Source of the DNA: Azorinus chamasolen
Taxonomy: Eukaryota; Mollusca; Bivalvia; Cardiida; Solecurtidae
Direction: 5' to 3'
DNA: 64,000 bases
NCBI GenBank assembly: GCA_963576725.1
Contig: OY755238.1
Location: forward strand, 26,628,334 to 26,692,333
The notes under the pieces: model-generated
The model's database searches: none
Told to the model about the DNA's origin: nothing
Seen by the model: only the letters and a program-made list of their open reading frames with translations
Position numbers and translations under genes: made by a program
In this document: piece after piece, positions 1-10,493 of the stretch
Layout: every line of letters starts with the position of its first letter
Position numbering within the stretch: position 1 is the first letter of the stretch

Positions 1-60
1 TAACTGTTATTATATAGTACATATAGACCCCAATGAAGCGGTCCAGACCCCTGTGGGTGT
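1..60. repeat. Copy of a dispersed repeat also seen at 29815-29925
   Basis: Shares TATAGTACAT, a GTGAAGC-like segment and CAGACCCCTGTG, in the same order, with the right arm of the inverted repeat at 29815-29925. It is cut by the window edge. Confidence 0.5.
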
Positions 61-91
61 GATAGGGTAGTGATAGGAAGTTGTAAGAACA

Positions 92-250
92 CACAGACTA
101 TGGTACTGGACACTGGGTGATGGTGTAGAGAAAGAAGAGTTGAGAGGACTAATAGACTAAAATACTGGACAGGGGGTGACAGGGTAGAGAAAGAAGAGTT
201 GAGAGGACTAACAGACCAAAATACTGGACAGGGGGTGATGGGGTAGAGAT
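92..250. repeat. 59-bp tandem repeat, about 2.5 copies
   Basis: The motif TACTGGACA recurs at 104, 163 and 222 (period 59). Units differ by a few bases. It abuts the truncated T4 copy that follows. Confidence 0.75.
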
Positions 251-405
251 GCAGGTGGTAGTTTTATGCAGGGCAAAAGTAATGCAGAAAGCTCCTAGAG
301 GAGCTTTCTGCATTACTTAATGTTGTCCTGCAAATAAGCAACTACCTGCTTATAAAGGCACCCATTTTTATTCATCAAGTGGTCAGATTAGAGGCATTCT
401 ACTGT
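251..405. mobile_element. T4 element, left end missing
   Basis: The palindrome around AAAGCTCCTAGAGGAGCTTT is present and the right terminus ends TTCTACTGTA. The left terminal repeat is replaced by the tandem array. Confidence 0.75.
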
Positions 406-668
406 AGCCTATAAATGTGAATGATGACATTCATGCATATTCTCTTAGCAGGGTCTGGATTGTTGTCAATTCTAAAACTTTGCTCCTTCCAAGTTCCGCC
501 GCAAAAAAAATGTGTACAAAGGCCATTTAAATTGAATCAATTATAAGTTTGCCCAGTGTCATTGTCTGCAAAGTATGTGCTTTGGCAACGATCTATATAA
601 TGTAAACAGTCCTTAATTTCATTGTATACAGTTTTCTCATAAGCGGCATATATACAAGTACAAATGTG

Positions 669-741
669 GTTCACATTTAAGAAGTCTAAACTCTAAATGG
701 TGATCTCGAGCTACTTTCGGTTTTGACCGATATCCCACAGA
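669..741. repeat. Dispersed repeat shared with 44261-44332 and 45625-45689
   Basis: Shares TTCACATTT, ACTCTAA..GGTGAT, AGCT.CTTTCGGTTTT and CGATATCCC in order with the other two copies. Here it lies just inside APRT intron 1. Confidence 0.6.
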
Positions 742-795
742 CGGTAAACCATCTCATTAATGAGACTAACATAAAAAGTGACGGAGACAACTTAC

Positions 796-881
796 TTAAA
801 CACTATCCCTGGCTTTGGAAAGTCTTCGCAAAATTCAATTAGTTCCTTTACAGCTTGGATTTTTGTACTTTTATCGCTCAT
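796..881 (-). CDS. APRT: APRT, first coding exon (gene continues beyond the left edge)
   Basis: Adenine phosphoribosyltransferase joins adenine to PRPP to make AMP in purine salvage, in the cytosol. Only the first coding exon is visible. It begins at the ATG at 881-879 and gives 28 complete codons plus two bases, ending in CEDFPKPGIVF before a strong donor (gtaagt, 795-790). This matches the family N-terminus, in which a short variable stretch is followed by F-DFP-PG-VF and then the D-I-P segment encoded by the next exon; human APRT also has about 27 residues before that point. An open frame continues upstream of the ATG, so a longer N-terminus cannot be excluded, but this start gives the usual family length. 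No further exon was recognised between 1 and 795. It is divergently arranged with the transporter gene starting at 1677. Confidence 0.85.
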
Positions 882-1676
882 TGTGGATATGTGTCTGTAG
901 TTCTGTTTATGCCGATCGTATGACTGTCTGCGGCTACTACTGTATGTTTTGGCCCCAAAGTTAATCAGTTTGTAAACTGGTCTCAATACACAACAGATAA
1001 TGTTCAACGAAGTGCGTTGGTATTGACAACAATAAGCTACTTTATAAACCGACAAATTTCCCGTACACACGTGAGTTCACCGACTACACGTGCCAAACTG
1101 TCTCGATATTATCCACAAGATCCAAATCTACGAAAATGGCGAGAATAAACTTGAAAAAGTTGGAATTACTATCTTAAGAACTGTTTGTTGACATAATTAT
1201 TTTCCAATGCAGTATTTTTTCTCAGAAATTGCTATAAACTTTGTTACAGCAGTCGGGACGGGAAGCCATATATAATAGGGAAGGAAAGAATATTTTTGCT
1301 GGAATTTCTTTCAGGTCCGTGTCTGATTCTGATTTCTTTCTAGTCCGTGTTTCGACCGCTCGTGAACTACTGTCCACTAGATTCTAGTTATTGAGACTAA
1401 GTGTACACAGTACGTGAATGTAATTTATCCGGTAACTGATTTGGAATTTATTTATTTGTGTATGTGATAAGTATAATTCGTCATATATCTACATATAACT
1501 CCTAAGGCCCCCCGGCACGAGCCATACCGATGACGAATGACAGCCTTTTTCGCAACTAGAGTGACCTCCCTTCATGTGTAAAAAAAATAAAATATTGGTG
1601 CATACACACAAGTATTTCCGTTTGTTAATCTGACATAAATTGACATATCCAGGATAGTTAATTCCAAACGATAACA
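882..1676. promoter_or_regulatory. Divergent APRT / SLC10A-like intergenic region
   Basis: The 795 bases between the two start codons should hold both 5' UTRs and probably a shared bidirectional promoter. Two perfect CACGTG E-boxes lie at 1068-1073 and 1087-1092, 19 bases apart start to start. The role of the E-boxes is inferred from motif identity only. No dispersed element was recognised here, unlike nearly all other non-coding DNA in the window. Confidence 0.45.
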
Positions 1677-2300
1677 ATGGGATGCCCTGTAAAAATGCTG
1701 ATTTTGTTCGTGATGAACGCCCTTATCGCGATGTATGGAGCTGTTAGTGCGAACAAGACGAATCCATACTATGTGGAGATTGAACCGCACTGGGAGAAGC
1801 CTTTGATGGTCCAACAGAAAGAGGAGAAGACCATGGAATTTTCCGTTAAAAGTGGAAGCAGCGGAGACAAGCGAATGATTCTTCCGGTCAGCTCCGATCC
1901 AGACATTTTTGAAGTGGTACAAGAAGACAATAGTACTCATGTCTTTGATTTGGAACATGAATCAAACATGACAGTGAAGGTCAGGGGTATATTTTTGGGA
2001 CGAGCCTTATTGAAAATGTATACAAATAAAACTCGCCTTCAGTCTGGTGATACATACGACGTCAGAACTCAGGAACCTAATGCCTTTGACTGGTATGAAG
2101 TTAAAGAGACTTATGAAGTGACGGTCAGTCGGAAGCAGAGTGCTTTGAGTCATTCTTTTACAGGGGTGATCATTATACTTGTGTGCCTTGCTAATGTGGC
2201 TATGGGTTGCAAAACTGAGTTGGCAGTGGTCAAAGAAGTGCTGAAGAAACCTGTTGGTCCGCTGACAGGAATGTTTTCACAGTTTGTTCTCATGCCATTG
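1677..2300 (+). CDS. SLC10A3/SLC10A5-like: SLC10A-like exon 1
   Basis: 208 codons in phase 0: signal peptide, glycosylated ectodomain and the first two membrane segments. It ends FVLMPL before donor gtaagt; reading on into the intron reaches a stop at once. Confidence 0.92.
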
Positions 2301-5300
2301 GTAAGTCTGAAATAAAGTAAAAGTTGTTTTCACATTTATAAGAAATAATGATATCCTGAATATTTATTAGCTGAATTATTATAGTATAACATTCCCAATG
2401 AATGCTTTGTTTACTTTCTTGTCATAAGCAAACTGAGCAGACCCTGATCAGATGCTTTTAACAGGAACTATCTGATCTGGGGCTACCCCGTTGCAAACTT
2501 GTGATTTGAACCCCGGACCTCCGGGTTGGTAGTCAAGCGTGTTACCACTAGACCACCACTCCACCCTGGAAAGAGTGTTAATACGCAATTCAATGCCAAA
2601 CAGACTTAAATTCGATATCAGATCGATATCATGCAAAGAATATATACTGCAGCGACTACAACACTTTGATTTCTATTTGAAAGGCCATTCATGTTAGAAT
2701 AAATAGTTACAATAAATTAATTGTCATATATTTATAAGCACATGGAGCCGTGAAATTTTGGCCATTGCATAAACTGTAGGAACATATTTATATTATATCA
2801 TTAGCAAACAGAGCAGACCTTGATCAGAAAGCTCCAATAGGAGCGATCTGATCTGGGTCTACCCTTTTTGTATAGGTGTAGAAATGTGTATTTATGGAGT
2901 AAAGGGTTAAACCTATATAGGTCATAACAAAATATATATAACTTCACAACTAATCTTGCTGCTTATCAGCGGATACAAAAATTTTAGCACTCTTATCAGG
3001 TGTTTTGTTTTGCTTTATCCCTTTACTTGATAGAAATGCCTTTTCACACCTTTGCAAACAGAGTACACACAGGTCAGACAGCTCCTGTAAGAACTGTCTG
3101 ATCAGGGCCTGCTCTGTTTATGGAATAATATAAACCAGGTTCTTGTAAATGTATCTGCCGTGGCTAAAATTTCTCGTGTTCATGCATATTATGCTATACC
3201 AGAATAAAAAATCTTCATATTAAAAATCATCATGCATATTAAATATTCAAATCATGCATATTTTTTTTTTATAAATGGTTAAGAACTTAAAGGGAATGGA
3301 TGAAGCATTTAACCTGTAAATTACTTAAAAACTGATAGTGTTATTGTTCCTTATTATATACAAAGGTTTTTTTTAAAATTATTAAATATTGATTTTCAGA
3401 TTGCGCTGGCTATCATCTTTATGCTCAGATTTGATCCTGTCAATGCCATAGGATTCTTTGCCATGGCTTGTTCCCCAGGAGGCGCAGCCAGCAATATGTA
3501 TACATATCTCTTGAATGGGGATGTATCTCTCAGTGTTACAATGACTCTTGCAAGTACCGTGTTGTCATTGGGTAAGTCGTTTACCTGAAGCCATCAAAAT
3601 ATTTTTGGTGACGAAAGTGCTTATGTGACCACTATGAGAAATATAAATTTGGATCTGTCAGTATACAGTAGAACCCCTCTAATGCGACCACTTAATAAAT
3701 ACACATGGTTGTCTTTATAAGCAGGTGGTTGCTTAATGCTTAATGCAGGGCAAAAAGTAATGCAGAAAGCTCCTAGAGGAGCTTTCTGCATTACTTTTGC
3801 CCTGCATTAAGCTACCACCTGCAGCTAGCACCCAGAATTATACCTCTTTTAGGTGGTCGCATTAGTGGGGGTTTACTGTATATGACTCACCCTGCATTAA
3901 GTAACCACCTTCTTTTGATTTTTATTCATTATGTAATCAGTTAGGGAGGTTTTATTGTACTGAGAATTAGTGATGTAAATATTATATTTTACTATTTTTA
4001 GTGCTCTTTTAAATTCATAAATTAATTCAAAGAAAAGATTTGCTTAAAGGTGTTTTTAATTCATGTGTGTTTTTCAAATTAATTGTAGATGTTTGTAAAT
4101 GAATTGGCTCATATTTTTTGGTAAAACATTGTTATTAACTCTTTCCTTCATGTAAAATGCCTTTTCATGCATTTTCAAACAGAGTAGACCCAGATCAGAC
4201 GGTTCCTGTAGTAGCCCTCTGGTCAGGGTCTGCTCTGTTTTCAAAGAGGGGAATGTTGATTTGGTAATTTCCGTTCAAACTGTTGTGATTTCTTAAAAAA
4301 ATATGTAGGCCAGGGATTGGGATTATTTTCCTTCTTTGACTATGGTGATCGATATGTTGCGAAAATCTGCTTATAAAACCACCAGTTGAATTTCATTAAA
4401 TCTTTACACCAATATTCGTTGGATGACCTTTAACCAAAATCATTTAAGCCGTACGTGATTGTTGTTAAAAAATCATTGCATTTACAGAAGAGGCTAAATT
4501 TCTGTACAGTAAAACCCCTCTAAACCAGACCTTCAATTTAGTATTTATAAATATCTGTCTTGGAGACAGGTGGCTGCTTAATGCAGGATGAAAGTCATGC
4601 AGAAGGCTCCTTTTGGAGCTGTCTGCATGGCTTTCACCCTGCATTAAGCAGCCACCTGCCTAAAAGTATCTAAATTCTTCTCTACTAGATTTTCGGTTTA
4701 GAGATGTTTTACTGTATACAGTCATAGGGGATAATTCTGGTGGAATAAAAATGTATTTCTTAGATGACCATTTGCCAAGAGTACTGAAATTATTGTAATT
4801 CCAGTTTCGTGATTAACAATTGCTGCCAGGCTGCAGGCCTGTTACTTTTATTTTAACCTTTCGCTTGCTATTCGTGTCAATATACCTACCTGTAAATAGT
4901 GAAGACCCAGATGAGACAGCTCCTGCAGGAGCACTGCCTCATCAGGGTCTTCACTATTTACAAGTTGATTGTGCAACCAGTGCACTCCACAGCAGTGATT
5001 GCACAGCAATACACTTGTAGACAGTGAAGATATATGTAATTATACAACAGGGCATGGGTAAAGAAGGAGAAATGTATTTTAAAATTCAGCAAGAGAAGGG
5101 TTAACATTCTCCTTAAAGAGCAGTTGTGCATGTATTGATCACTGCTTGAACATTCGTTACTGTTTATAAGGTAGACTTTTCAAGAGAAGTTTTGGCTTAG
5201 ACAGAAGCTTTAGGTCAGCTCTTTATTATTTCATTTAGCAAACAGAGCAGATCCAGATCAGAGGGCTCTGATTGCAACTGTGTGATAAAGTGTTTAATAT

Positions 5301-6566
5301 GTACAGGCAATTTAAGAGTTAAATAACGTTACTGGATGAATATTCTTGCATATATACAATAGAGCTAGCACATGACCTTTTGTCTCAGGTGAATAAAAAG
5401 GCCATCATTGAATCGCCCTCTTGTTTTTTTTATGCCCCTCCCCTCCGATCAAGCGGGGTGGGGGTATTGTTTTTGCCCTGTCTGTCTGTTGGTTGGTTTG
5501 TTCCCAACATTAACGTTAGCGATAATTTTTTCGTCATTGCACATACATACTTCAACCTTGGCATGCATGTCCAACTTATTGAGGCAATCATTTTTAGAGG
5601 TGACTTATTAAGGTCAAGGTCATATATTTAGGTAAATGTCAAATTAAGGGTCAAATTTAGAATGGCGACAATTTTGTTGCCATTCAACATACATACTTAA
5701 AACTTGGCATGCATGTGCAACTTATGGAGGCAAACATTTTTAGGGATGATCAATGTCATACATCAAGGTCAAAGGTCATATCTTGAGCATGATGTTTCAC
5801 AAACACATCTTGTTAATCGTGTATACATGTATATATTCTTGTAGTTACTATATATATGCTTGCAGTATACTTTTTCTTTTTTATTTCAGGTATGATACCA
5901 CTTTGGCTGTTTACAGTGGGATCAAAGGTGCTGTATCGTACAGATGTACAGATACCTTTTGTTAACATTCTTACCTCCCTTGCAGGGCTTCTTGTCCCAG
6001 TGGCCATTGGCATGGTGATACAATGGAGGAAACCAAACTGGGCCAAATATATTGTGAAAGGCATTCGTCCACTCATGATCATCTTCTTCGTCTTTGTATT
6101 TACTGTTGGAGTTTATGCCAACCTGTACATATTTGTACTGATGAGGAACAAGCCGGAAATACTACTGGCAGGAGCACTGATTCCTTACATAGGGTTCATC
6201 TTTGGTGGTCTGGTGGCAGTCCTCACCAGACAGTCATGGAAACGCATACGTACCATTGCCATAGAAACAGGTATTCAGAATACAGGGATCTCCATAGTTC
6301 TCCTGAAGCTGTCTCTCCCACCTCCAGATAATGATATCAGCATTGTTGGGTCTATAGCCTCGGCTATCTTCACTCCTATTCCAATGTTGATTGCTATCAC
6401 AGTGTACGAGATCAAAAAAAGGTGTTGTATAAAGAAGGAGGAAATGTACCTACATGACCAAGATGGGGAGAGTGACCCAGAGACTGGGACTGATAATAAG
6501 GTGAAATACTGTAATGGTGGAGAAACATACATTGGCTTAAGTGTCAATAACAATGTAGAGAACTAG
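1677..6566 (+). CDS. SLC10A3/SLC10A5-like: SLC10A-family transporter with N-terminal ectodomain, complete gene (3 exons)
   Basis: CDS = 1677-2300, 3400-3571 and 5890-6566, joined in phase to give 490 residues and a TAG stop. All four splice sites are GT/AG. Residues 1-25 look like a signal peptide, followed by a hydrophilic ectodomain to about 155 with sequons NKT (26), NST, NMT and NKT, then a multi-pass membrane region. Family signatures are present: CSPGGAASN at 232-240 (exon 2) and ETGIQNTG at 391-398 (exon 3), the second carrying the E and QN residues used for sodium binding in SLC10 transporters. The tail is acidic and cytosolic. The ectodomain makes the SLC10A3 (P3)/SLC10A5 branch the best match rather than ASBT or NTCP; human SLC10A3 is 477 residues. 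The substrate is unknown. The start context AACAATGG is good. Confidence 0.92.
2420..2489 (+). mobile_element. T1 core fragment
   Basis: Decayed palindrome arms (GCAGACCCTGATCAGATG and CTATCTGATCTGGGGCT) that break directly into a SINE at 2490. Confidence 0.6.
2490..2566 (-). mobile_element. tRNA-derived SINE head
   Basis: On the minus strand it has a box A-like GGTCTAGTGGTAAC and a box B-like GGGGTTCAAATC. It is related to 9632-9725 and 35778-35960. Confidence 0.65.
2690..2910 (+). mobile_element. T1 element, left end decayed
   Basis: Palindrome at about 2803-2870 with apex GCTCCAATAGGAGC. The right terminus GTAAAGGGTTAA is intact; the left TTAA end is not clear. In intron 1 of the transporter gene. 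Confidence 0.7.
3016..3260 (-). mobile_element. T1 element
   Basis: Starts CCCTTTACTTGATAG; palindrome arms around ACAGCTCCTGTAAGAACTGT. The far end with ATTCATG-type motifs is degraded. Confidence 0.65.
3400..3571 (+). CDS. SLC10A3/SLC10A5-like: SLC10A-like exon 2
   Basis: Preceded by gattttcag and followed by gtaagt. It encodes residues 209-265 and the first base of Gly266, including the conserved CSPGGAASN loop. Confidence 0.92.
3664..3880. mobile_element. T4 element, complete
   Basis: TACAGTAGAACCCCTCTAAT at the left pairs with ATTAGTGGGGGTTTACTGTA at the right. The inner stem has GGTGGTTGC against GGTGGTAGC (T/A mismatch). The core contains a small duplication of GCTTAAT. Confidence 0.85.
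4135..4245 (-). mobile_element. T1 element, truncated
   Basis: TTAACTCTTTCCTTCATG end followed by the palindrome (AGTAGACCCAGATCAGACGG, TCAGGGTCTGCTCTGTTT). The sequence after the second arm is unrelated. Confidence 0.7.
4505..4716. mobile_element. T4 element, complete
   Basis: TACAGTAAAACCCCTCTAAA termini. A stem of more than 40 bases centres on a decayed apex CTCCTTTTGGAG. Both arms here read GGTGGCTGC, so the usual mismatch is absent. Confidence 0.85.
4853..5104 (+). mobile_element. T2 element, complete
   Basis: TTAACCTTTCGCTTGCT and AGCAAGAGAAGGGTTAA ends. The palindrome runs from GTAAATAGTGAAGACCCAGA to its partner, with the right side of the apex altered (GGAGCACTGCCTC). 252 bp. Confidence 0.88.
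5220..5330 (+). mobile_element. T1 remnant
   Basis: One arm only, GCAAACAGAGCAGATCCAGA, with the partner arm lost. Confidence 0.45.
5425..5800. repeat. Bivalve-type dispersed repeat (GCCCC / GGTCAAGGTC type)
   Basis: Starts TATGCCCCTCCCC and contains internal near-duplicates of AACTTGGCATGCATG at about 80-120 base spacing, plus GGTCAAGGTCATA. Related copies: 8590-8835 and 23735-24160. It ends shortly before exon 3 of the transporter. Confidence 0.6.
5890..6566 (+). CDS. SLC10A3/SLC10A5-like: SLC10A-like exon 3 (last)
   Basis: Acceptor ttatttcag at 5881-5889. It completes Gly266 and continues through the remaining membrane segments with ETGIQNTG to the stop at 6564-6566. An ATG at 5856 lies in the intron and is not a start. 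Confidence 0.93.
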
Positions 6567-6609
6567 CTAGTTATACAGAGTTGCAGATAAGGTATATACT
6601 GAGTCCATG

Positions 6610-6775
6610 CTTATAAAGCTTTTTAGTTGATTCTAAGTTCGTTCTCAAGCTTTTGATTGGTCAGATTTGAGTTCTCAAGCTTTTGATTGGTCAGATTTGA
6701 TCCAAAGGCACAATCTGACCAATCAAAAACTTGAGAACGAACTCAGACTCAACTAAAAGTTTTATAAACATGGAC
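6610..6775. repeat. Inverted repeat just after the SLC10A-like stop codon
   Basis: TTCGTTCTCAAGCTTTTGAT and TTGGTCAGATTTGA are present as a tandem pair, then as the reverse complement ending CGAACTCAGACTCAACT. The arms are about 50 bases. It starts about 45 bases after the stop and so may lie in the 3' UTR. Confidence 0.7.
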
Positions 6776-6873
6776 CCAGATCTATCAAACTCTCTTATTT
6801 CTCAGCCAAACCCTATCTTGCTGCCACTTATTAGAATGACCTTAGAGAAGAGGTTCTATTGAATACAGAGGTC

Positions 6874-7060
6874 CAGATAAGATATGTAAATTAAAACATT
6901 TTTAAGAATAAGTTCCTTATTTCTCCACCAAATCCGCTGTTGTGACAACTCTTTAGAATCGTCTCTTCGGGAGGAGTCTAAAGAGTGGTAGCAACAAAGG
7001 GTTTGGTGGAGAAATGACAATTTCAGTACTTGAGAACGAACATTTATCTGTTGCTCTGGA
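6874..7060. mobile_element. T5 foldback element
   Basis: CAGAGGTCCAGATAA left end; the right end reads TTATCTGTTGCTCTG. Inner stem TCTCCACCAAATCC to GGGTTTGGTGGAGA around CGTCTCTTCGGGAG. A half-copy lies just before at 6800-6850. Confidence 0.75.
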
Positions 7061-7107
7061 GTAGCAGAAAGATAGGTTTTGTATAGAAATATTAATACAT
7101 GTACATG

Positions 7108-7317
7108 AACAGTAAAACCCCACTAATGCGACCACCTAAAAGAGGTATAATTCAGGGTGCTAGATGCAGGTTGAGATGGTAGCTTAATGCAGGACAAAAG
7201 TAATGCAGAAAGCTCCTAGCTTTCTGCATTATTTTTGTCCTGCATTAAGCAACCACCTGCTTATAAAGACACCCATGTTTATTCATTAAGTGGTTGCATT
7301 AGAGGGGTTCTACTGTA
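7108..7317. mobile_element. T4 element, complete
   Basis: Ends ACAGTAAAACCCCACTAAT and AGAGGGGTTCTACTGTA. Stem arms GGTAGCTTAATG against GGTTGCTTAATG carry the A/T mismatch. The apex is shortened to AAAGCTCCTAGCTTT. Confidence 0.85.
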
Positions 7318-7528
7318 TTATGTTATTTAGATTGCCTAAATACTTTTCTTATCTACAGCTTTGATAACAGACAGTTCTTATATGGGAACTATCCTGCTAT
7401 AAACAGAAAGATATCAAAAACAAGACCAATTCTTAGATTTGAGGTTTTCAAATTTTTTTATATATACATGTACATGTATAGCCATTTGTTTTGTATATTT
7501 TTGGACGGGTTTGTTTAGATTAAGTACC

Positions 7529-7749
7529 TTAACCCTTTCCTTCATAAAAACGCTTTTCTACGCCTCTGTAATAACCACTTCTTGAAACCATTGTGATAAA
7601 TATATCCTATAGGAGCAAATGCTCTATTTATCACAATGGTTTCAAACTACATAATCCTAAAATTTTACTTTTCTCTAGTAAATGCTTCTTTTGGGTAGAA
7701 TCATTCAAAGAGGTTGGGTTTAAAAATAGCCTATGGAGGAAAGGGTTAA
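7529..7749 (+). mobile_element. T3 element, complete
   Basis: TTAACCCTTTCCTTCATA and GGAGGAAAGGGTTAA ends. A near-perfect stem TTGAAACCATTGTGATAAAT surrounds apex CTCCTATAGGAGCAAATG-type sequence, slightly rearranged (7605-7625). Confidence 0.85.
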
Positions 7750-7861
7750 TAATGTATTGTGCTTATAGATCTATATATATAATGTGCTTTCAGCCAGTGT
7801 AATCTTGCATACCAGTATATGCATACAGTAATTAGAGTTACTGTAGAAAATTTGTGTGTCC

Positions 7862-7989
7862 CTACTGAATATTCATGGACAAAATAGGCGGTACAGACCC
7901 TGTTGATCAGATGGCTGCTATAGGATCTGGGTCTACTCTGTTTGCAAATGTGTGAAAACACGTTTATAAAATATGAAGGAAAGGGTTAA
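7862..7989 (+). mobile_element. T1 element, shortened
   Basis: Keeps ATATTCATGGACAAAATA, both palindrome arms around GGCTGCTATAGGATC, and the right end GGAAAGGGTTAA. Confidence 0.7.
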
Positions 7990-8120
7990 AAAGGAGATGC
8001 AATTTTATTTTGCAGCAAATACACAATTTTGAGCTAAATCAAACACATATAATGCTGTATTACCTCTAAAAATGCTCTCAGGGGTGTTACATTTATTCAA
8101 AGTAGCTTCTTGCATTGAAT

Positions 8121-8360
8121 TAACCCTTTCCCTGTTCAATATTCATGTAAGAAATAATAACATCATGAATATTTATGAGCCGAATTTTTATAATGTAAAC
8201 CTTTGGTGATTTTTTGCTATGAGAAAAAAATGCAGAATCAGAACTATATTGTGTCAAAAGCAAACATGACAGACCCTGATCAGATGACTCCTATAGGAGC
8301 TGTCTGATCTGGGTCTACTCTGTTTGCAAATTCGTGAAAATGCATTTATATGAAGGAACT
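8121..8360 (+). mobile_element. T1 element
   Basis: TTAACCCTTTCCCTGTTCAA left end; palindrome with apex ACTCCTATAGGAGC. The right TTAA end is lost at a junction with T4-type sequence. Confidence 0.8.
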
Positions 8361-8376
8361 TTTTGCATTTTTCATG

Positions 8377-8544
8377 TAGGTGGTTGCTTAATGCAGAAAG
8401 GGACATAGTTCTGGGTTGTAGAGGCAGCTTAATTGGAGCTTTCTGTTTTACTTTTGTCCTGCTTTAAGCAGCCAGCTGCTTATAAAGACATCTATGTTTA
8501 ATTATTTATTCATTAAGTGGTCGCATTAGCGGGGTTCTACTGTA
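8377..8544. mobile_element. T4 element, left end missing
   Basis: GGTGGTTGCTTAATGCAG arm, a damaged core, and the right end GCGGGGTTCTACTGTA. Confidence 0.65.
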
Positions 8545-8589
8545 TATATACAATGTACTTTTTATCACAGAAATCTTGCATACTGTTAT

Positions 8590-8835
8590 ATGCATACGAT
8601 AACTAAGGTGACTTTTGACCTTGATGTATGACCTTGATCTTAATAAGTCACCCCTAAAAATGTTCGCCTCCGTATAAAGTTGCACATGCATGCCAAGTTT
8701 AATGTATGAATGTGAAATGGTGACAAAATTATCGCAAAAATTTAAGTTGGGACCAAACAGACCAACCAACGGACAGCAAAAAGTTTGAAACAATATCCCC
8801 CCTCCCTACAATTAGGAGGGGGTGGGGGGGCATAA
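8590..8835 (-). repeat. Bivalve-type dispersed repeat (GCCCC type)
   Basis: Minus-strand relative of 5425-5800: TATGACCTTGATCTTAATAA, GCACATGCATGCCAAGTTT, and GGGGGGGCATAAAAAGG at the end. Confidence 0.6.
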
Positions 8836-8919
8836 AAAGGAGATACAATACTGTTTTACAACCCATACACAATCTTGAGCTGAATCAAATAATATATAAT
8901 AATGTACATATCTTGTGTT

Positions 8920-9149
8920 TTAACCCTTTCCTCCATAAATAAGCCTTTCTACTCCTCTGTAATAGTCACTTCTTGAAACCATTGTGATAAATAGAGCATT
9001 TGCTCCATAGGAGCAAATGCTCTGTTTATCACAATGGTTTCAATACCACATAATTCTAACATTTTCCTTTTCTCTAGTAAATGCTCCTTTTTGGTAGGCT
9101 TCATTCAAAGAGGCTGGGTCTAAAAATAGCCCATGGAGGAAAGGGTTAA
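8920..9149 (+). mobile_element. T3 element, complete
   Basis: TTAACCCTTTCCTCCATAAA / GGAGGAAAGGGTTAA ends; stem around CATTTGCTCCATAGGAGCAA is perfect for over 30 bases. Confidence 0.88.
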
Positions 9150-9379
9150 CAAATTATAGTTTATGTACCAACTATGAGACACATTGTGAGAAGTAAAACA
9201 TTCACTGCCATTTATAAAAATGCATATACATGTACATTTAGAGTAGACATAATTGGAATGTAGATTTTCAACAATAATTTGATCAGAGTCTACTACCAGT
9301 GTTTGTATTTCTCAAATTTTGTTTTACATGAAGTGTATATTCTGATCAGACACTGTATTTTCTATAGTAAAATTCTGAC

Positions 9380-9523
9380 TTACCCTTTCCCTAATGAATA
9401 TTTATGGGTGGATGGTCATTTCGTATGCAAACAGAGCAGACTCTGATCAGACAGCAGTCTGATCTGGATCTACTCTGTTTGCAAAGGTGTAAAAAAGGTG
9501 GTTATTTGAGGGAAAGTCTTAAG
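9380..9523 (+). mobile_element. T1 element, internally deleted
   Basis: TTACCCTTTCCCTAATG end; palindrome with the apex reduced to GACAGCAGTC; decayed right end GGGAAAGTCTTAA. Confidence 0.75.
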
Positions 9524-9631
9524 ATGATAGTCTCTACTTGCAACGTGTTTTAAAAATGCCTCAGTAGTGCCTAACAATTACATAAATCGTTTGATTATAT
9601 GTTGAAAAGGTGTATGTTGCAAGAGACACTG

Positions 9632-9725
9632 AAAAGTATCTCTGAAATTTCTGAGAGGGACCGGGACTTGAACTCCGGACCTCCGTATTGGTAGTCAAGC
9701 ACGTTACCACTAGACCACCGCACAC
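9632..9725 (-). mobile_element. tRNA-derived SINE head
   Basis: Minus strand shows GTGGTCTAGTGGTAACG (box A-like), GGAGTTCAAGTCC (box B-like) and the downstream block AAATTTCAGAGATAC shared with 35778-35960. Confidence 0.7.
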
Positions 9726-10140
9726 AAGTTATATATGTGGTTTCCAATACTAATTTTCTATATGGGGACTGTTCTGAGTCTGTTCTTGATTGTTTTTATA
9801 TCCCAGATGGTATCCGAGGCACTGCTTGTATGTTTCTTTGAAAAACAGACTTTTTATGTGCGATAAACACGTCTTAGATATATTTCATAATTATTACAAA
9901 CGCTTTTGATACACCTATGGTTGAAAAGTTTATTTTTATGTTTGGTGTCTATTCACTGGTACACCATGTGTTGTACACAGCTGTGTTTTGGCATAATCAC
10001 CATTTCCAAACTAGATCTTTATTTATCAATTGGCATTGTCTATTTGATTTTTTACTTTTACACGACTATGCATACACAGTTGTATTATTTACATTTGTCT
10101 TAGAACATCCATACAAATACTTTTAGCTTTTCTAATTTTT
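9726..10140. other. AT-rich intergenic stretch, nothing recognised
   Basis: No exon, palindrome or known repeat seen. Short open frames here overlap on the same strand in different frames and have no recognisable motif. Confidence 0.4.
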
Positions 10141-10302
10141 AACTAAACCTTTCACTCATGAATATTCAGATCAGAATGTATAATTATATAATGGCATCAT
10201 GTACCAGGGAATGTTTGACATGCCAGAAGCTGCAAAATTAGATCTGTATTATTTTCATAAGCTAACAGAGCAGACCCTGATCAGACTGCTCCTAATCTAG
10301 TT
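10141..10302 (+). mobile_element. T1 element, 3' truncated
   Basis: Left part including GAATATTCAGATCAGAATG and the first arm GCAGACCCTGATCAGACTG. It stops at the apex. Confidence 0.6.
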
Positions 10303-10493
10303 CTTGATGTCATTATTTTTTACATGAATTTAATCTTAACTGCATTTGGATAGAAATAAGATAAATGCCCAAACATAAGGGTATTTGGTATTTAATTCCT
10401 TAACTGAAGAGCTGAAGAAGTTTGCATTTGGGTTGCATATTTACTCATACATATGCATGTGTATAATAATTATGTGGAAACATGCAAGGCGCT

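Noticed and set aside
4820..5020. Recurring ORFs of 60-70 codons in T2 copies (also at 11567, 19143, 23193, 32409, 48678, 61905-62256), open on both strands
   Set aside because: They recur only because the same element recurs; both strands are open through the palindrome, and no known domain or start context supports translation.
5753..5965. ORF starts upstream of transporter exon 3 (5753, 5856)
   Set aside because: They read from intron into exon; the acceptor at 5889 and the phase of exon 2 fix the true border.
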